The notes under the pieces are model-generated. The model did no database searches. It saw only the letters and a program-made list of their open reading frames with translations, and had not been told where the DNA came from. From assembly GCA_004293815.1 (NCBI GenBank), contig RDZD01000021.1:1-64000 (forward strand): a stretch of DNA of 64,000 nucleotides, in the 5' to 3' direction. The translations under genes and the position numbers were made by a program. The stretch comes from Cytophagales bacterium (GTDB taxonomy: Bacteria > Bacteroidota > Bacteroidia > Cytophagales > Bernardetiaceae). This document shows positions 19,739-29,065 of this stretch, one piece after another; the stretch's first letter is position 1, and each line of letters starts with the position of its first letter.

Positions 19739-21408
19739 CTACTCAGGCTTGAGCTTTAAGCGTTCAATCAAGTTTTGGAGTTCAGGATAACTTTCAGACA
19801 AGGTTTTTATCTTGTCTTGTGTGGTGTATGCTTTGGGCTTTTCTATTGATACAGGCTTGAGTATGCATCTAATTTCTAGCTTCGGATTGCCAAATTTATT
19901 TCTGCAAATGGCCAAAAACTTAACTCTAAGGCTTTCATACAAGCTTTCTTCAGCCAGCGTATTGACTTCAAATACAAAAGAGTTGTTACTTTCTATGCTC
20001 AAAGGCTTGTTTTGCAGAAATGCTACTGGTGACTTGCCATGTTCCTCCATGAACTGATTCCAAACCAAGCGCACATTATCTAAGTTCCAATCCAAAACGG
20101 ATTCTTTGGTTTCTGATGCTATTGTTTGCTTTCCTTGCTCTTTGGCTTTGAGAGCCGCTGCGTGGTCACTGGTACTTAAAATTTTGGCACCAGTCTGCTT
20201 AAAGCCTGCACTCTCGCTATTTGAAGCGGCCACTACTTGGCTTTTTTCGGGCGTAGGATTCAGGCTAGGTGTTTTTTTTTTAACTCCTCTAGGCTGTTGC
20301 GTACCTGAAAGGCTGAAGGTAAGTGCGTTATTTTAAGCAAACAAAGCTCTACAGAAAAGCGTTGATGCTTGCTAGACTTGTATTGCTGCTCACAATCATT
20401 GACCAAAGACATCCCAGAGAGCAAAAAAGAAGCTGAAGCCTTTTGAGACTGCTCTAAATACTGAGTGCGTACCCCATCCGAAACCTCTAAAAGTTGCACA
20501 GTAGCAGCATCTTTGCACATCAGCAGGTTGCGTAAATGATCGCCCAAGCCTTGCAAAAAATTCTGTGCGTCAAAGCCCTTCTTCAATATTTCGTCAAAAA
20601 GGAGTATGACTTCTGTGCGGTTTTCCTCCAAAAATGCCGCAATGAGCTTAAAATAATAATCATGGTCTAGAACATGAAGGTTTTGCACCACATTCTTGTA
20701 GCGTAGCACCCTATCTTGGGCAAAAGTAACCATGAGGTCAAAAATGGAGAGCGCATCACGCAATGCGCCATCTGCTTTTTGGGCTATGAGGTGTAGAGCG
20801 TCAGGCTCTGCCTCAATGGCTTCACGCTCAGCAATGCGTTCAAGCTGTTGGGCAATATCTTTGACTTGAATTCTATTGAAGTCAAAAATTTGGCAACGAG
20901 ACAGAATGGTTGGTATAATCTTATGCTTTTCAGTAGTAGCCAAAATAAAAATCGCATAGGCTGGTGGCTCTTCTAAGGTTTTAAGAAACGCATTAAAAGC
21001 TTGATTAGAAAGCATGTGAACCTCATCAATGATATATACTTTTCGCTTGCCATACTGGGGTGGATAGCGAACCTGCTCTATGAGATTGCGTATATCCTCT
21101 ACCGAGTTGTTGGAAGCTGCATCTAGCTCGGTAATATTGAGCGCACCTTGGTTGTTAAAGGCCGTACAAGAGGGACAGGTGTTACATGGCTCTGTAGCTT
21201 CGGTAAGCTGCTCGCAATTAATAGTTTTGGCTAGAATACGTGCGCAAGTGGTTTTTCCCACGCCTCTAGGACCACAAAATAGAAATGCCTGTGCCAAATG
21301 ACCACTTTTGATGGCGTTTTTGAGCGTAACTGTGATGTGCTGTTGTCCCACCACCGAATCAAACTCCGATGGCCGGTACTTACGAGCCGAAACAACAAAA
21401 TTATCCAT
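19739..21408 (-). CDS. dnaX: DNA polymerase III subunit tau (made by -1 frameshift)
   Basis: Joining the two frames by a -1 shift in the ten-A run at 20281-20272 gives a product of about 556 residues. The first 379 are the clamp-loader ATPase and the last 177 the tau-specific tail. The tail frame continues from the slip as TPSLNPTPEKSQ and ends ERLKLKPE at 19742. It includes a globular region (LDWNLDNVRLVWNQFMEE) that resembles the tau domain V of Bacteroidetes DnaX. Tau bridges the clamp loader to the polymerase and helicase. Because the shift is needed at a homopolymer in exactly the known dnaX place, I read it as programmed, not as a pseudogene. A sequencing error in the A run cannot be fully excluded. 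Confidence 0.85.
20260..21408 (-). CDS. dnaX: DNA polymerase III subunit gamma (unshifted dnaX product)
   Basis: The unshifted frame gives 382 residues ending KKKHLA and a TGA. It has a Walker A GPRGVGKTT (about residues 45-53), four zinc-binding Cys (CEQL...CNTCPSC, about 64-82), Walker B YIIDEVHML, and the sensor-1 segment TTEKHKI. Domains I-III of the clamp loader are complete, so this shorter form should act as gamma. The ATG start is followed by the conserved VVSARKYRPSEFDSVVGQ. It lies 57 bases downstream of ssb on the same strand, so the two are likely cotranscribed. Confidence 0.9.
   Translation of the reverse strand: MDNFVVSARKYRPSEFDSVVGQQHITVTLKNAIKSGHLAQAFLFCGPRGVGKTTCARILAKTINCEQLTEATEPCNTCPSCTAFNNQGALNITELDAASNNSVEDIRNLIEQVRYPPQYGKRKVYIIDEVHMLSNQAFNAFLKTLEEPPAYAIFILATTEKHKIIPTILSRCQIFDFNRIQVKDIAQQLERIAEREAIEAEPDALHLIAQKADGALRDALSIFDLMVTFAQDRVLRYKNVVQNLHVLDHDYYFKLIAAFLEENRTEVILLFDEILKKGFDAQNFLQGLGDHLRNLLMCKDAATVQLLEVSDGVRTQYLEQSQKASASFLLSGMSLVNDCEQQYKSSKHQRFSVELCLLKITHLPSAFQVRNSLEELKKKHLA
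20272..20289 (-). promoter_or_regulatory. dnaX slippery site with upstream Shine-Dalgarno-like element
   Basis: On the minus strand the sequence is GAGGAG, TT, then ten A (20281-20272). Reading is TTA-AAA-AAA-AAA in the gamma frame. Slipping back one base, or adding one A during transcription, enters the tau frame. E. coli dnaX uses A-AAA-AAG with an upstream Shine-Dalgarno-like element, and Thermus dnaX uses a run of nine A with transcript slippage. No strong downstream hairpin is visible. Confidence 0.75.
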
Positions 21409-21465
21409 AAAATTTTAGCGATTTGAGAATGCCAGAAAGAGTCTAAGCTCGAGGTTTTGGCAGTT

Positions 21466-21933
21466 CTAAAACGGCAAGTCGTCTGTAGAATTATCTGCTT
21501 CTATGTTATTGGTTACAGGTTTAGGTATGGAACTACGCGGAATATTATTCATTTCCTCATCATTTTGCATCACTTCATTACCGTTACCAACGCCTTCTAC
21601 TCGGCCGCCAAGCAATACAATATCAGAACCTATCACTTCGGTAATGTAGCGCATTTCGCCGTTTTGTTCATAAGATCTTGTACTCAAGCGACCTTCTACA
21701 TATACTTTGCTGCCTTTGCGTAAATACTTCTCTGCAAGCTCAGCCAATCCGCGCCATAAGACAATTCTGTGCCAATCGGTTATTTCTTTGCGTTCATTCG
21801 CTTCTTTGTCATAATAGGTGAGGGTGGTAGCCAAGTTGATGGAGGCTACTTTCACACCATTGCCTGTTTCACGGACTTCTGGGTCTCTGCCCAAGTTGCC
21901 GATCAAGATAACTTTGTTTATCGCTGATGCCAT
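21466..21933 (-). CDS. ssb: Single-stranded DNA-binding protein
   Basis: 155 residues. It has an OB fold with the usual opening NKVILIGNLGRDPEVR and aromatic contacts in DWHRIVLWRGLAE, then KGSKVYVEGRL. A flexible Asn/Glu-rich linker (about 110-145) leads to the acidic tail DDLPF that binds partner proteins such as RecJ. RecJ is also encoded in this window at 30 kb. The length is normal. It is the probable first gene of an ssb-dnaX pair. Confidence 0.97.
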   Translation of the reverse strand: MASAINKVILIGNLGRDPEVRETGNGVKVASINLATTLTYYDKEANERKEITDWHRIVLWRGLAELAEKYLRKGSKVYVEGRLSTRSYEQNGEMRYITEVIGSDIVLLGGRVEGVGNGNEVMQNDEEMNNIPRSSIPKPVTNNIEADNSTDDLPF

Positions 21934-22216
21934 ATTTTCTTAAATATAATTCTTGATTATGACAAAAGTAAATGTTACCAAATGAATAACCTAGAAAAAT
22001 CCTAAAAAAGATTTTTGTTTTATTTACTTTTGCCGCTAAAATATGTGGCTATCAGCCTTAAAAGCCCTATTTTATAAGGCTTATACCCCTAAAAGCGAAA
22101 TAAAAAAGAGCCAAGTAAAACACCAGACTATTCTGGATATCCTGTAAAGGAAAACAGAACTTTTTTTTAATTTATTCTTCAAAGAACACTGGTTTGTTTT
22201 ATACTTTATAGGCTTC

Positions 22217-23872
22217 TCATTGACTGACTTTGACAAGCATCAAGAAGTTTTGCAGGTCAGCCCGAAAATGTTTGGCTTCTAGGCTTGTAAGCTGGATTTC
22301 TTGGACTTCGTTGGTGGCGTTCAGCCAAAGTTCACGTTCGGGTATACCCACATAGACACGAACAGGCATGTTGAAACTTTGTACTTTTGCGTTCCAGTTA
22401 TAACTGAGTTTAGCTTGCTTGCCTTTGGTGCTTATTTTTACAACTAATTCAGGTATTTCAGCTTGATAGAGATACTGCTCAAAGATAGGCTTAAGATCTT
22501 TTTGTGTTTTTTGGCAGAAAAAATCAATAACCTGCTGTGTGCTGAGATGTGAGTAGGCAAATTCCGTTACAAAAGACTTGATTAGCTCAAACCAAAGCGG
22601 CTCATTGTTTAGACTTGTTCTGATGCTATGCAACATCCAAGCCCCTTTGTAATAAATATCGTTGTCATGGTAATTATAATTGACCCCAAAGTGGGGTGGC
22701 ACGATGGGCTTTTTGTTGGCTATAAGAGTTTTTTGTCCATTCAGATAATTGAGCGCAGTTGTGGGATTGCTAAGCTTCTCCAAAAACATTGTTTCGGCAT
22801 AGGTGGTGAAAGACTCGTGAATCCAAAGTTCAGCGTTATCGCTTACACTGAGACTATTGCCAAAGTATTCATGTCCACTTTCGTGCAAAATAATAAAATC
22901 AAAGCCGTAAGGGGTATTTTTGTAATCGTTTCCGTATGCTATACCGCTTTGATGCTCCATGCCCCAAAAGGGAGTTTCAAGAAGCGCAAATCCATCGCGA
23001 GGAAAGGGGTAGGGGCCAAAAAGCTCTTCAAAAATAAGCAGCATTTTTTTGGATTGCTGAAAATGTTTTTCGGCTTTTTGCTTATTTTGTTGCAACACGT
23101 AATAATCTAGCGGTAGCATATCGCCGCTGGCTAGTTCTAGTGTATCGGAAATATGTGCCAAATTTCCCATGACAAAGCTCATGCCGTAGGGATTTATAGG
23201 ATAAGACACCGCCCATGTGTAGCGTGTGTGCGCGTCGGCAAGGGTTTCTTTCTGAACCAAGTTGCCATTAGAAGCCACAAAAAGACCGTTAGGAGCTTCA
23301 TAGGATAGTAAAACGCTGTCAGGCTCATCCCCTAGATAATCTTTACAGGGCAGCCAAACGCTTGCCCCAATCCCCTGACAGCTCACCGCCGCCCAAGGTT
23401 TGTTATTTTTGTCTTTTGCCCAAGTAAAGCCTCCGTCCCAAGGAGGGTTTTTGGCTATCTGAGGCGAGCCAGAGTAATGTACACGCACTGTTTGAACGCT
23501 GTTTTGAGGCAAAATTTGTGGAAAATTAACGTAAAAGCTACGCCCCTGTCGCATGATTGATAGTTTTTGCTTCTCGAAACCTTTGATTAGGAATACGCTG
23601 TCTATTTTCAGATTTTTGACCAGTTCCAGCTGGATTTGCTGAGTGGCAGTTTGAACACGAAAACGAATGTCGTTATGGGCATTGACGCTCTTGCTCTCCA
23701 CCCAAAACCTCATTTGAAGGTGATAATGCAAGACATCGAAGCAGGCTCTTTCGGGTGTATTGCTACCCATGAGTGTGTCGGCTGCGGTGAAGGTTTGCGC
23801 CAACACGCCACTTAGGCAGCTGTATAGAAACAAAAAACATACGGTAAAGCTAATTTTGACTATTCTCCTCAT
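22217..23872 (-). CDS. M1-family zinc aminopeptidase, secreted
   Basis: 551 residues with a signal peptide cleaved near VLAQ (about residue 25). The gluzincin motif HESGH (residues 330-334) is followed by the third zinc ligand Glu353 in WIHESF, the exact M1 spacing. GMEHQSGIAYG (about 304-314) stands where the GxMEN exopeptidase motif lies; here it reads GMEHQ, so specificity may differ. The large C-terminal ERAP1-like domain is absent, which is usual for short Bacteroidetes members. It should trim peptides in the periplasm. It is separated from ssb by a gap of about 280 bases holding a weak hairpin (22054-22081) that may end its transcript. Confidence 0.9.
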   Translation of the reverse strand: MRRIVKISFTVCFLFLYSCLSGVLAQTFTAADTLMGSNTPERACFDVLHYHLQMRFWVESKSVNAHNDIRFRVQTATQQIQLELVKNLKIDSVFLIKGFEKQKLSIMRQGRSFYVNFPQILPQNSVQTVRVHYSGSPQIAKNPPWDGGFTWAKDKNNKPWAAVSCQGIGASVWLPCKDYLGDEPDSVLLSYEAPNGLFVASNGNLVQKETLADAHTRYTWAVSYPINPYGMSFVMGNLAHISDTLELASGDMLPLDYYVLQQNKQKAEKHFQQSKKMLLIFEELFGPYPFPRDGFALLETPFWGMEHQSGIAYGNDYKNTPYGFDFIILHESGHEYFGNSLSVSDNAELWIHESFTTYAETMFLEKLSNPTTALNYLNGQKTLIANKKPIVPPHFGVNYNYHDNDIYYKGAWMLHSIRTSLNNEPLWFELIKSFVTEFAYSHLSTQQVIDFFCQKTQKDLKPIFEQYLYQAEIPELVVKISTKGKQAKLSYNWNAKVQSFNMPVRVYVGIPERELWLNATNEVQEIQLTSLEAKHFRADLQNFLMLVKVSQ

Positions 23873-23930
23873 GCTTTTTCATCAGTTTAAATGACTTAAA
23901 TATTGATAGCTAAACGAAACCTTACAAAAA

Positions 23931-24479
23931 TCAAGCCTCCACTTGTATCACCTTGCGCTTTTTGAATACTAAGCCCACAATCAGAGTAAAAACAACTCCA
24001 ATACCCAAAAATTTAAAGGATTCGTGTTGCGCAATATCAGCACAAGTTGTAGCGGTCAAACGTTGGTGTAGGGTGGCTGTTTCGGCAGCTCCTAGCTCTT
24101 TGCCAAGCTCCTTTGCTGAGCGGTTATAGAACTCAAAAAGCATTTGTTGGTGCTTATCGAAGACTTCGGGATTGAGTTCAAAAAAAGTATAGACACTCAA
24201 ACCAAAGCATAAAGAGGCTGTAAACGTGGCAACTAAGCAAATACTGAACGCTTCTCGCACACTGACCGCGCCTTCATTGCGGTACTCCCTAAAAAAATAG
24301 ACTCCAACTGAAAAACAGCAAAAAAACAAAGGCCATGTAAAAGCTAATTGAAAACGCCCAAGCGGCATTTCGCCAAAGCAATGTGTGATATAAATGCCTA
24401 AAAAGCACAGACCAGCCAACATTAGACCAGTACAAGCACCCACCCAGAGGCTGTCTTTTGTATTCTTTTTCATTGTCAT
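23931..24479 (-). CDS. DUF4199 membrane protein
   Basis: 182 residues with four predicted membrane helices (about 12-33, 42-62, 75-97 and 155-173). A polar helix of about 50 residues sits between helices 3 and 4. The layout and the motif VREAFSICL fit DUF4199, a Bacteroidetes family of unknown function. It starts 8 bases after the dihydroorotase-like gene on the same strand, so they form an operon, as these two families often do in the phylum. An alternative start two codons inside (24473) is equally good. Confidence 0.75.
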   Translation of the reverse strand: MTMKKNTKDSLWVGACTGLMLAGLCFLGIYITHCFGEMPLGRFQLAFTWPLFFCCFSVGVYFFREYRNEGAVSVREAFSICLVATFTASLCFGLSVYTFFELNPEVFDKHQQMLFEFYNRSAKELGKELGAAETATLHQRLTATTCADIAQHESFKFLGIGVVFTLIVGLVFKKRKVIQVEA

Positions 24480-24487
24480 AATTTAAA

Positions 24488-25780
24488 TTAAACCAATATA
24501 AGAAGTTCTTTATTTACTACCGCTTTGATTTTGCCTTTCAGCTGTTGCCCTAGAAAAGGGCTATTTTCTGACAAAGAACAGTTAGTTTGAGTGCCAAAAG
24601 TCCACATTTCCTCGGTGTCAAAAGCAGTCAAACAGGCTGCTTCTCCTTCTACTAGCTGCACACTGGGTAATCCTAGGCAGTGGCGCGCACCATTGCTAAA
24701 AGTATGGGCAAGCACCTCTAAAGGAAGTTGATGTGCCGTTGCAGTGAGCGCGGAAGCAAAAGAAGTTTGGAGGTTAATCATGCCAAAACTCGCCAAATCA
24801 AACTCTAAAACTTTGTGTTCGTGATCCAGTGGTTGGTGAAAGCTAGATATGGCATCAATTGTGCCGTCTAAAAGTGCATCTTGTAATGCCTTTTGATCTT
24901 CTGTACGCCTTAGCGGTGGCTTTAGCTTTAGATTGGTATCGTATGTTTGCAAATCTTGGTGATTGAAGGTCAATAAATAAGAGGGCACATCGCAAGTAAC
25001 CTTCAAGCCTTCTTTTTTGGCCTGTCGAATAATTTCTACACTTTTTTGAGTAGAGATGCCTGTTAAATGCAAACGTCCTTTGGTTTCGCGCAAAATAGCC
25101 AAATCGCGCAGCAACATGACCTCCTCAGCCAAGGCGGGCAAGCCTTTCATGCCCAAGAGCGTGGATATCTCGCCTTCGTGCATTTGTCCATTTTCGGCAA
25201 GATCCGCGTATTCAGGTCGTTGAATGAGCACACCTTGAAAGCTTGAAGCATATAACAAGCCTTTGAGTAAGAGCAAGGCATTCTTGATAGGCTTATGCCC
25301 ATCAGAGAAAGCCACCGCACCATTTTTGTGCATATCCAGCAACTCGGTGAGCTGCTTGCCAGCCAAATCTTTAGAGAGCGCACCCACAGGCAGAAGCTCT
25401 ACTGGCGAGTGAGCTTGTTGCATAAAAAACTGAATATTAGCACTTGTCTGCATGATGGGCATAGTACTGGGCATGACAGCCACTTGCACAAATCCTCCCG
25501 CTGCTGCTGTCATTCGCAGGCTCTCCAGAGTTTCGGTGTGTTCGGCGCCAGGTGCGCCACTAAAGCAATGAAGCTCTAAAAAACCTGCCGAAACGCACAA
25601 ATGAGGACTTGCCAAAACGCGTGTCCTGTCGTCAGGCTCAATACTGAAAGGCTCTCTGATTTGATAAATTTTGCCATCCTTTACCCAAATGTCTCTTTTT
25701 TGAGCGTTCCATTTTTGCTTTTGCGCCACTACAAGCGCGTTTTGAAACAGTATATTGGCGGTTTGAACAGTTTTGCTCAT
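24488..25780 (-). CDS. Dihydroorotase-like protein lacking metal ligands
   Basis: 430 residues with the amidohydrolase fold of dihydroorotase throughout (GFLELHCFSGAPG, VAVMPSTMPIMQ, GAVAFSDG, GTIDAISSFHQP). The first metal motif, normally D-x-H-x-H, reads ELHCF; the later HxxH-type motif reads HLTGIST; and the catalytic Asp normally found after GTIDAI is missing. The protein is therefore unlikely to be an active dihydroorotase. Bacteroidetes commonly carry such a degenerate copy, annotated pyrC, which may support aspartate carbamoyltransferase as in pseudo-DHO pairs. That role is an inference. A lone TAACTTTG element lies 33 bases upstream without a clear TTG. It is in an operon with the DUF4199 gene. 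Confidence 0.8.
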   Translation of the reverse strand: MSKTVQTANILFQNALVVAQKQKWNAQKRDIWVKDGKIYQIREPFSIEPDDRTRVLASPHLCVSAGFLELHCFSGAPGAEHTETLESLRMTAAAGGFVQVAVMPSTMPIMQTSANIQFFMQQAHSPVELLPVGALSKDLAGKQLTELLDMHKNGAVAFSDGHKPIKNALLLLKGLLYASSFQGVLIQRPEYADLAENGQMHEGEISTLLGMKGLPALAEEVMLLRDLAILRETKGRLHLTGISTQKSVEIIRQAKKEGLKVTCDVPSYLLTFNHQDLQTYDTNLKLKPPLRRTEDQKALQDALLDGTIDAISSFHQPLDHEHKVLEFDLASFGMINLQTSFASALTATAHQLPLEVLAHTFSNGARHCLGLPSVQLVEGEAACLTAFDTEEMWTFGTQTNCSLSENSPFLGQQLKGKIKAVVNKELLILV

Positions 25781-25933
25781 ATTTTTTTATCATAACAGCA
25801 TTGAAAAGCCTGCAAAGTTATACAAAAAAACTAGCGGAACTGTTGTCTCACAAGGAAAGTTTAGTGCGATGTGGTGTGCCCATACATGCGCTTATAGACT
25901 TGTGTATGATAGAGGCTTTTCACCATCAAGTTA

Positions 25934-26764
25934 TCATGGTTTATTTTTCAATCCATTTTTTTCTTCAGCCAAAATATCCGCATAAAAAACCTTGTCCATT
26001 GGCTCGCAGTAGGGATCAAAAAGCACCTGACTTTTATTGTAAAGTTCTTTAGCCATTTGCAGATTGGTTTTGTATGCCGCTGCGTTACCCATCAGGCGAT
26101 AAGCTCTCGCCAAATAAAACCTATTTTCTGCTAAATCTACCTTTTGCTGTAGTGTGAGTGAGTGAATCGCTTTCTCTAGCTGGCCTGTTTCTAGATACAT
26201 CACGCCCAGATGCAAGTAATCGTACAGCCCCACTGTATAAGTGCTGTCCTTAAGCTTTTCTTCTATGATTTCTATGCCCTTTTGCGGATTTTTGATTCCT
26301 TTATAACATAGAGCAAGTGCTATCTCTAAATGGTAGTTCCCGTTCACGGAATAGAGATTGAGCTTTTTTCTTAAACTCTTGAGCCGCTCAAGATCTGCGA
26401 TAGCACCTTCGTAGTCTCTGAAAAACTGATATCTGCACCAACCTCTGTAGTCTAGGTACTCGGCAGGTTCTAGTTCTACAGCCTTGTCCATCAAGGCTTT
26501 CCATTCCAGAAAATTACCTGCTTTGAGATAGGCCGTAGACTTGGCGCGGTAAGCGTATGCAAAACTTGAATCTATGCAAAGCGCACTATCAAAGATAGAT
26601 TGGTACTCTTTACTGAACTGATAATGGTTTTTAGCGGCGTATGTAACTAAGCAAGCAGCATATTTCTTCATATCACCTTGGTACTTATACCAGTTGCAAT
26701 TAACTTGTGCTGAGGCTGCTATACTCTGAAAAACAGCCCACAGGAATATGCAATAGATTTTCAT
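25934..26764 (-). CDS. Secreted TPR-repeat protein
   Basis: 276 residues with a signal peptide ending ASAQ (about residue 19). Degenerate tetratricopeptide helices run through the rest: FAYAYRAKSTAYLKAG, CYKGIKNPQKGIEI, YLHLGVMYLETGQLEKAI and FYLARAYRLMGN. It should be a periplasmic scaffold with no enzymatic motif. Its ATG overlaps the stop of the upstream TonB-domain gene (ATGA), so the two are translationally coupled and probably act together. Confidence 0.75.
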   Translation of the reverse strand: MKIYCIFLWAVFQSIAASAQVNCNWYKYQGDMKKYAACLVTYAAKNHYQFSKEYQSIFDSALCIDSSFAYAYRAKSTAYLKAGNFLEWKALMDKAVELEPAEYLDYRGWCRYQFFRDYEGAIADLERLKSLRKKLNLYSVNGNYHLEIALALCYKGIKNPQKGIEIIEEKLKDSTYTVGLYDYLHLGVMYLETGQLEKAIHSLTLQQKVDLAENRFYLARAYRLMGNAAAYKTNLQMAKELYNKSQVLFDPYCEPMDKVFYADILAEEKNGLKNKP

Positions 26765-27282
26765 GGCAGTATTTTTTCTATGTTTCCGTTTTTTATTTTT
26801 ACAATCACGTATTGGTAGTAATCTGCGGGTCTATCTTGGTATTGAAGGGGTTTCCAGCCTTTCAGGCTTTTGGTAATTTTGAGAATCTGGGTAGTGATAA
26901 TGGGCGAAAATGGGCGTGGTGTGTAATTTTCGTCCGACTCTATAACTCTAAACCGTCCCGCTTCGCCTTTACAATTGACAATAAATCGGACTCTTATCCA
27001 ACCAGACTCCAACACTTTTACGGGCTTGTATTTTTTATAAAATGTGTTTTCTATGGCTGTTTTTTCGCCTTCATACTGTAGTCCTAGCGTAGGGTTAAAA
27101 TACTGAATGCTGCTGTTTTCGTCATTGCAGAGATGCGATTTTTTGCCGTCTAGCTTGGCATCATGAGCTATGTCGTCCACCCACCGCAAGTAGTTATTTT
27201 CCACACACTGCCCCTGCACTGAGTGCGGCAAGCATAGGCATGAAAAGCTCAATAAAGCCATCAGGTATACTAATTTTTGCAT
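26761..27282 (-). CDS. Secreted TonB C-terminal-domain protein
   Basis: 173 residues from the ATG at 27282; a TTG seven codons upstream is less likely. The signal peptide ends near VQGQ. The C-terminal half has the TonB-domain pattern GWIRVRFIVNCKGEAGRFRVIES followed by helix and strand (about 100-170). The usual N-terminal membrane anchor and proline-rich spacer are missing. It is therefore a free periplasmic TonB-like domain, not a normal energy transducer. It overlaps the TPR gene by four bases. Confidence 0.7.
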   Translation of the reverse strand: MQKLVYLMALLSFSCLCLPHSVQGQCVENNYLRWVDDIAHDAKLDGKKSHLCNDENSSIQYFNPTLGLQYEGEKTAIENTFYKKYKPVKVLESGWIRVRFIVNCKGEAGRFRVIESDENYTPRPFSPIITTQILKITKSLKGWKPLQYQDRPADYYQYVIVKIKNGNIEKILP

Positions 27283-27427
27283 TTTATGAAGAGTTTTATA
27301 CAAAAAAGGATTGTCGTAAATGCATTTGGGGTTTCATGCTATAGCCCTAGAACGCAGCTCTTTACTCATAGTTTTTGTTTTAACAAAAAATAACGTTCAG
27401 GGATTCCTAATCAATCAGGGAGAAGGG

Positions 27428-28660
27428 CTATAATTGAGAGTAGCGACTTTCCGCCAAACGTCCAGCTTTTTGAGCTGGCAAGACTCCTGCCAAAGTGGTA
27501 ATAGTCAGCACAGTGAGTCCCACATAAATAAAATCTATAAACTTCATTTCTACAGGGTAGGCCTCCTGTACAGCAGAAGCCACGCCCATACTCACCCAGC
27601 CATACTCTTGTTGGGCATAAACCAAACCAAAGCCCAGTAAGTAGCCCAAGAAAACCCCAAAACTACCCACCAAAAAGCTTTCCCACCAAAAAATTTGTTT
27701 TATCGTTTTTGCGGGACTACCCATAGCACTCAGCATGGCTATATCGCGTTTTTTTTCAATTACCAACATGGAAAGCGAAAAAAAGATATTGAAAGATGCC
27801 ACCACCATGACGAAAGCCAGAGCAATGTATGCAAAAAGCCGTTCTATTCGGAATGCACGCAACACAGATTCTTGCTGCTCTATGGCAGTTTCTACTACAA
27901 ATTTTTTACCTAGCTTTTCTTGAAGTATTTTCTTAACCTTATCAGGCTCTATCTGCTCAGCTAGAGCTAGCTCTAACTGAGTAACAGCATCTGGCTCATA
28001 TTGAGTTAGTTCACGCACAAAATCAAGAGGTACTAACACCGTATTCATATCAAATTGCTGCTCCACACTCACCACTCCAATAGGAATGATAGAGGACTGC
28101 CTAAAGGCTTTGCTAGGATCTAAGGTTTGCTTTGTCCCCCGTTTAGGATACCAAAATATGAGAGGGTAAGCCGGCTCAGCCAGTGGAGCATTGAGATTGA
28201 GCATAACTCCTGCGCCCAAAATAGCATAGTAGAGGCCATTTTTAGGGTCGTTCAAAGTGAGCTCTCCTCTCAAAAGATGTGGCTTGAGATTGTATTGTTT
28301 GTCATAGTTATCTTCTACACCTTTCATGCGCACAGCCAAGTTGGTTTCATTGAAGCGTACCAAAGCATTGTCTTCTATGGCTTCTGTAATGTGTAAAACA
28401 CCCTCAGTTTGTTTGATTACATTCTTTAGGGCAGGCTCTGCCTTAAAGGTTTTGCTATTTGCAGACGACACCTTTAGGGCTGGGTTATGGGCTGCATGTA
28501 GCTTAATGGTGAGCATTTGCATGCCATTAAAAACCGATAACACCACAAGCATAGCCGCCGTACCCACACACACGCCCAGCATAGAAAGCATGGTTAGAAT
28601 GTGTATGAAGTTACGCTTTTCTTTTGCAAAAAAATAACGCCACGCTATTCTGAAAGACAT
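27428..28660 (-). CDS. LolC/LolE-type ABC transporter permease
   Basis: 410 residues of the MacB/FtsX permease family. An N-terminal amphipathic start (SFRIAWRYFFAKEKRNFIHIL) leads to membrane helix 1 (about 22-46). A periplasmic domain of about 220 residues follows, then helices 2-4 at about 275-300, 320-345 and 365-390. The C-terminal signature VLPAQKAGRLAES is typical. The family moves lipoproteins off the inner membrane with LolD; no LolD ATPase is adjacent, which is common in Bacteroidetes. It is alone on its transcript. Confidence 0.85.
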   Translation of the reverse strand: MSFRIAWRYFFAKEKRNFIHILTMLSMLGVCVGTAAMLVVLSVFNGMQMLTIKLHAAHNPALKVSSANSKTFKAEPALKNVIKQTEGVLHITEAIEDNALVRFNETNLAVRMKGVEDNYDKQYNLKPHLLRGELTLNDPKNGLYYAILGAGVMLNLNAPLAEPAYPLIFWYPKRGTKQTLDPSKAFRQSSIIPIGVVSVEQQFDMNTVLVPLDFVRELTQYEPDAVTQLELALAEQIEPDKVKKILQEKLGKKFVVETAIEQQESVLRAFRIERLFAYIALAFVMVVASFNIFFSLSMLVIEKKRDIAMLSAMGSPAKTIKQIFWWESFLVGSFGVFLGYLLGFGLVYAQQEYGWVSMGVASAVQEAYPVEMKFIDFIYVGLTVLTITTLAGVLPAQKAGRLAESRYSQL

Positions 28661-28839
28661 TTCTGAGTGTTGAAAAAAGGTGTTTTCATAGACTTGACGA
28701 CCATGCTGGCAAACGAAGTCTCAAAATTAGCTTTAAAATTCTGCAAACCAAAAAAACCTTTGCTCAACGGAATGAATTTAGCTTTTAGGCAAAAACGCCA
28801 AATGATCAAGAGATATCTGAAAAATTAAGCGTTATAAAT

Positions 28840-28869
28840 TTGGTTTTATCTAACCTATGGATAATTTTG
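28840..28869 (+). promoter_or_regulatory. Bacteroidetes-type promoter far upstream of the NYN gene
   Basis: TTG at 28840-28842, a 19-base spacer and TAATTTTG at 28862-28869. The predicted start near 28876 would give the NYN gene a leader of about 240 bases. Confidence 0.5.
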
Positions 28870-29041
28870 CACCTAGCAAAACAAAATGCTGCAATATGAA
28901 TACCGAGATAGTTGTTGTGTTGCAAGAGACGCTCTGATATAGAATGATACAAAAAAATAGATAAAATGATGCTTGTTAGCAGTTCTCTTACAGCTTACCC
29001 AAATTTAAGAAATAGCTGTTGCTTCTTTTTTTGTTTTGCTA

Positions 29042-29065
29042 CTCAGACTGGCACATTGGTCTGAG
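29042..29065. other. Hairpin in the NYN leader region
   Basis: A perfect 7-base stem (CTCAGAC and GTCTGAG) with a 10-base loop, about 50 bases before the ATG. It has no T run after it, so it is more likely a leader structure or binding palindrome than a terminator. Confidence 0.4.

Noticed and set aside
19739-20233. Second half of dnaX as a separate gene
   Set aside because: Its apparent start is only a GTG inside the frame, and the frame continues upstream to the slippery run of the clamp-loader gene. It is the tau tail, not a separate gene.
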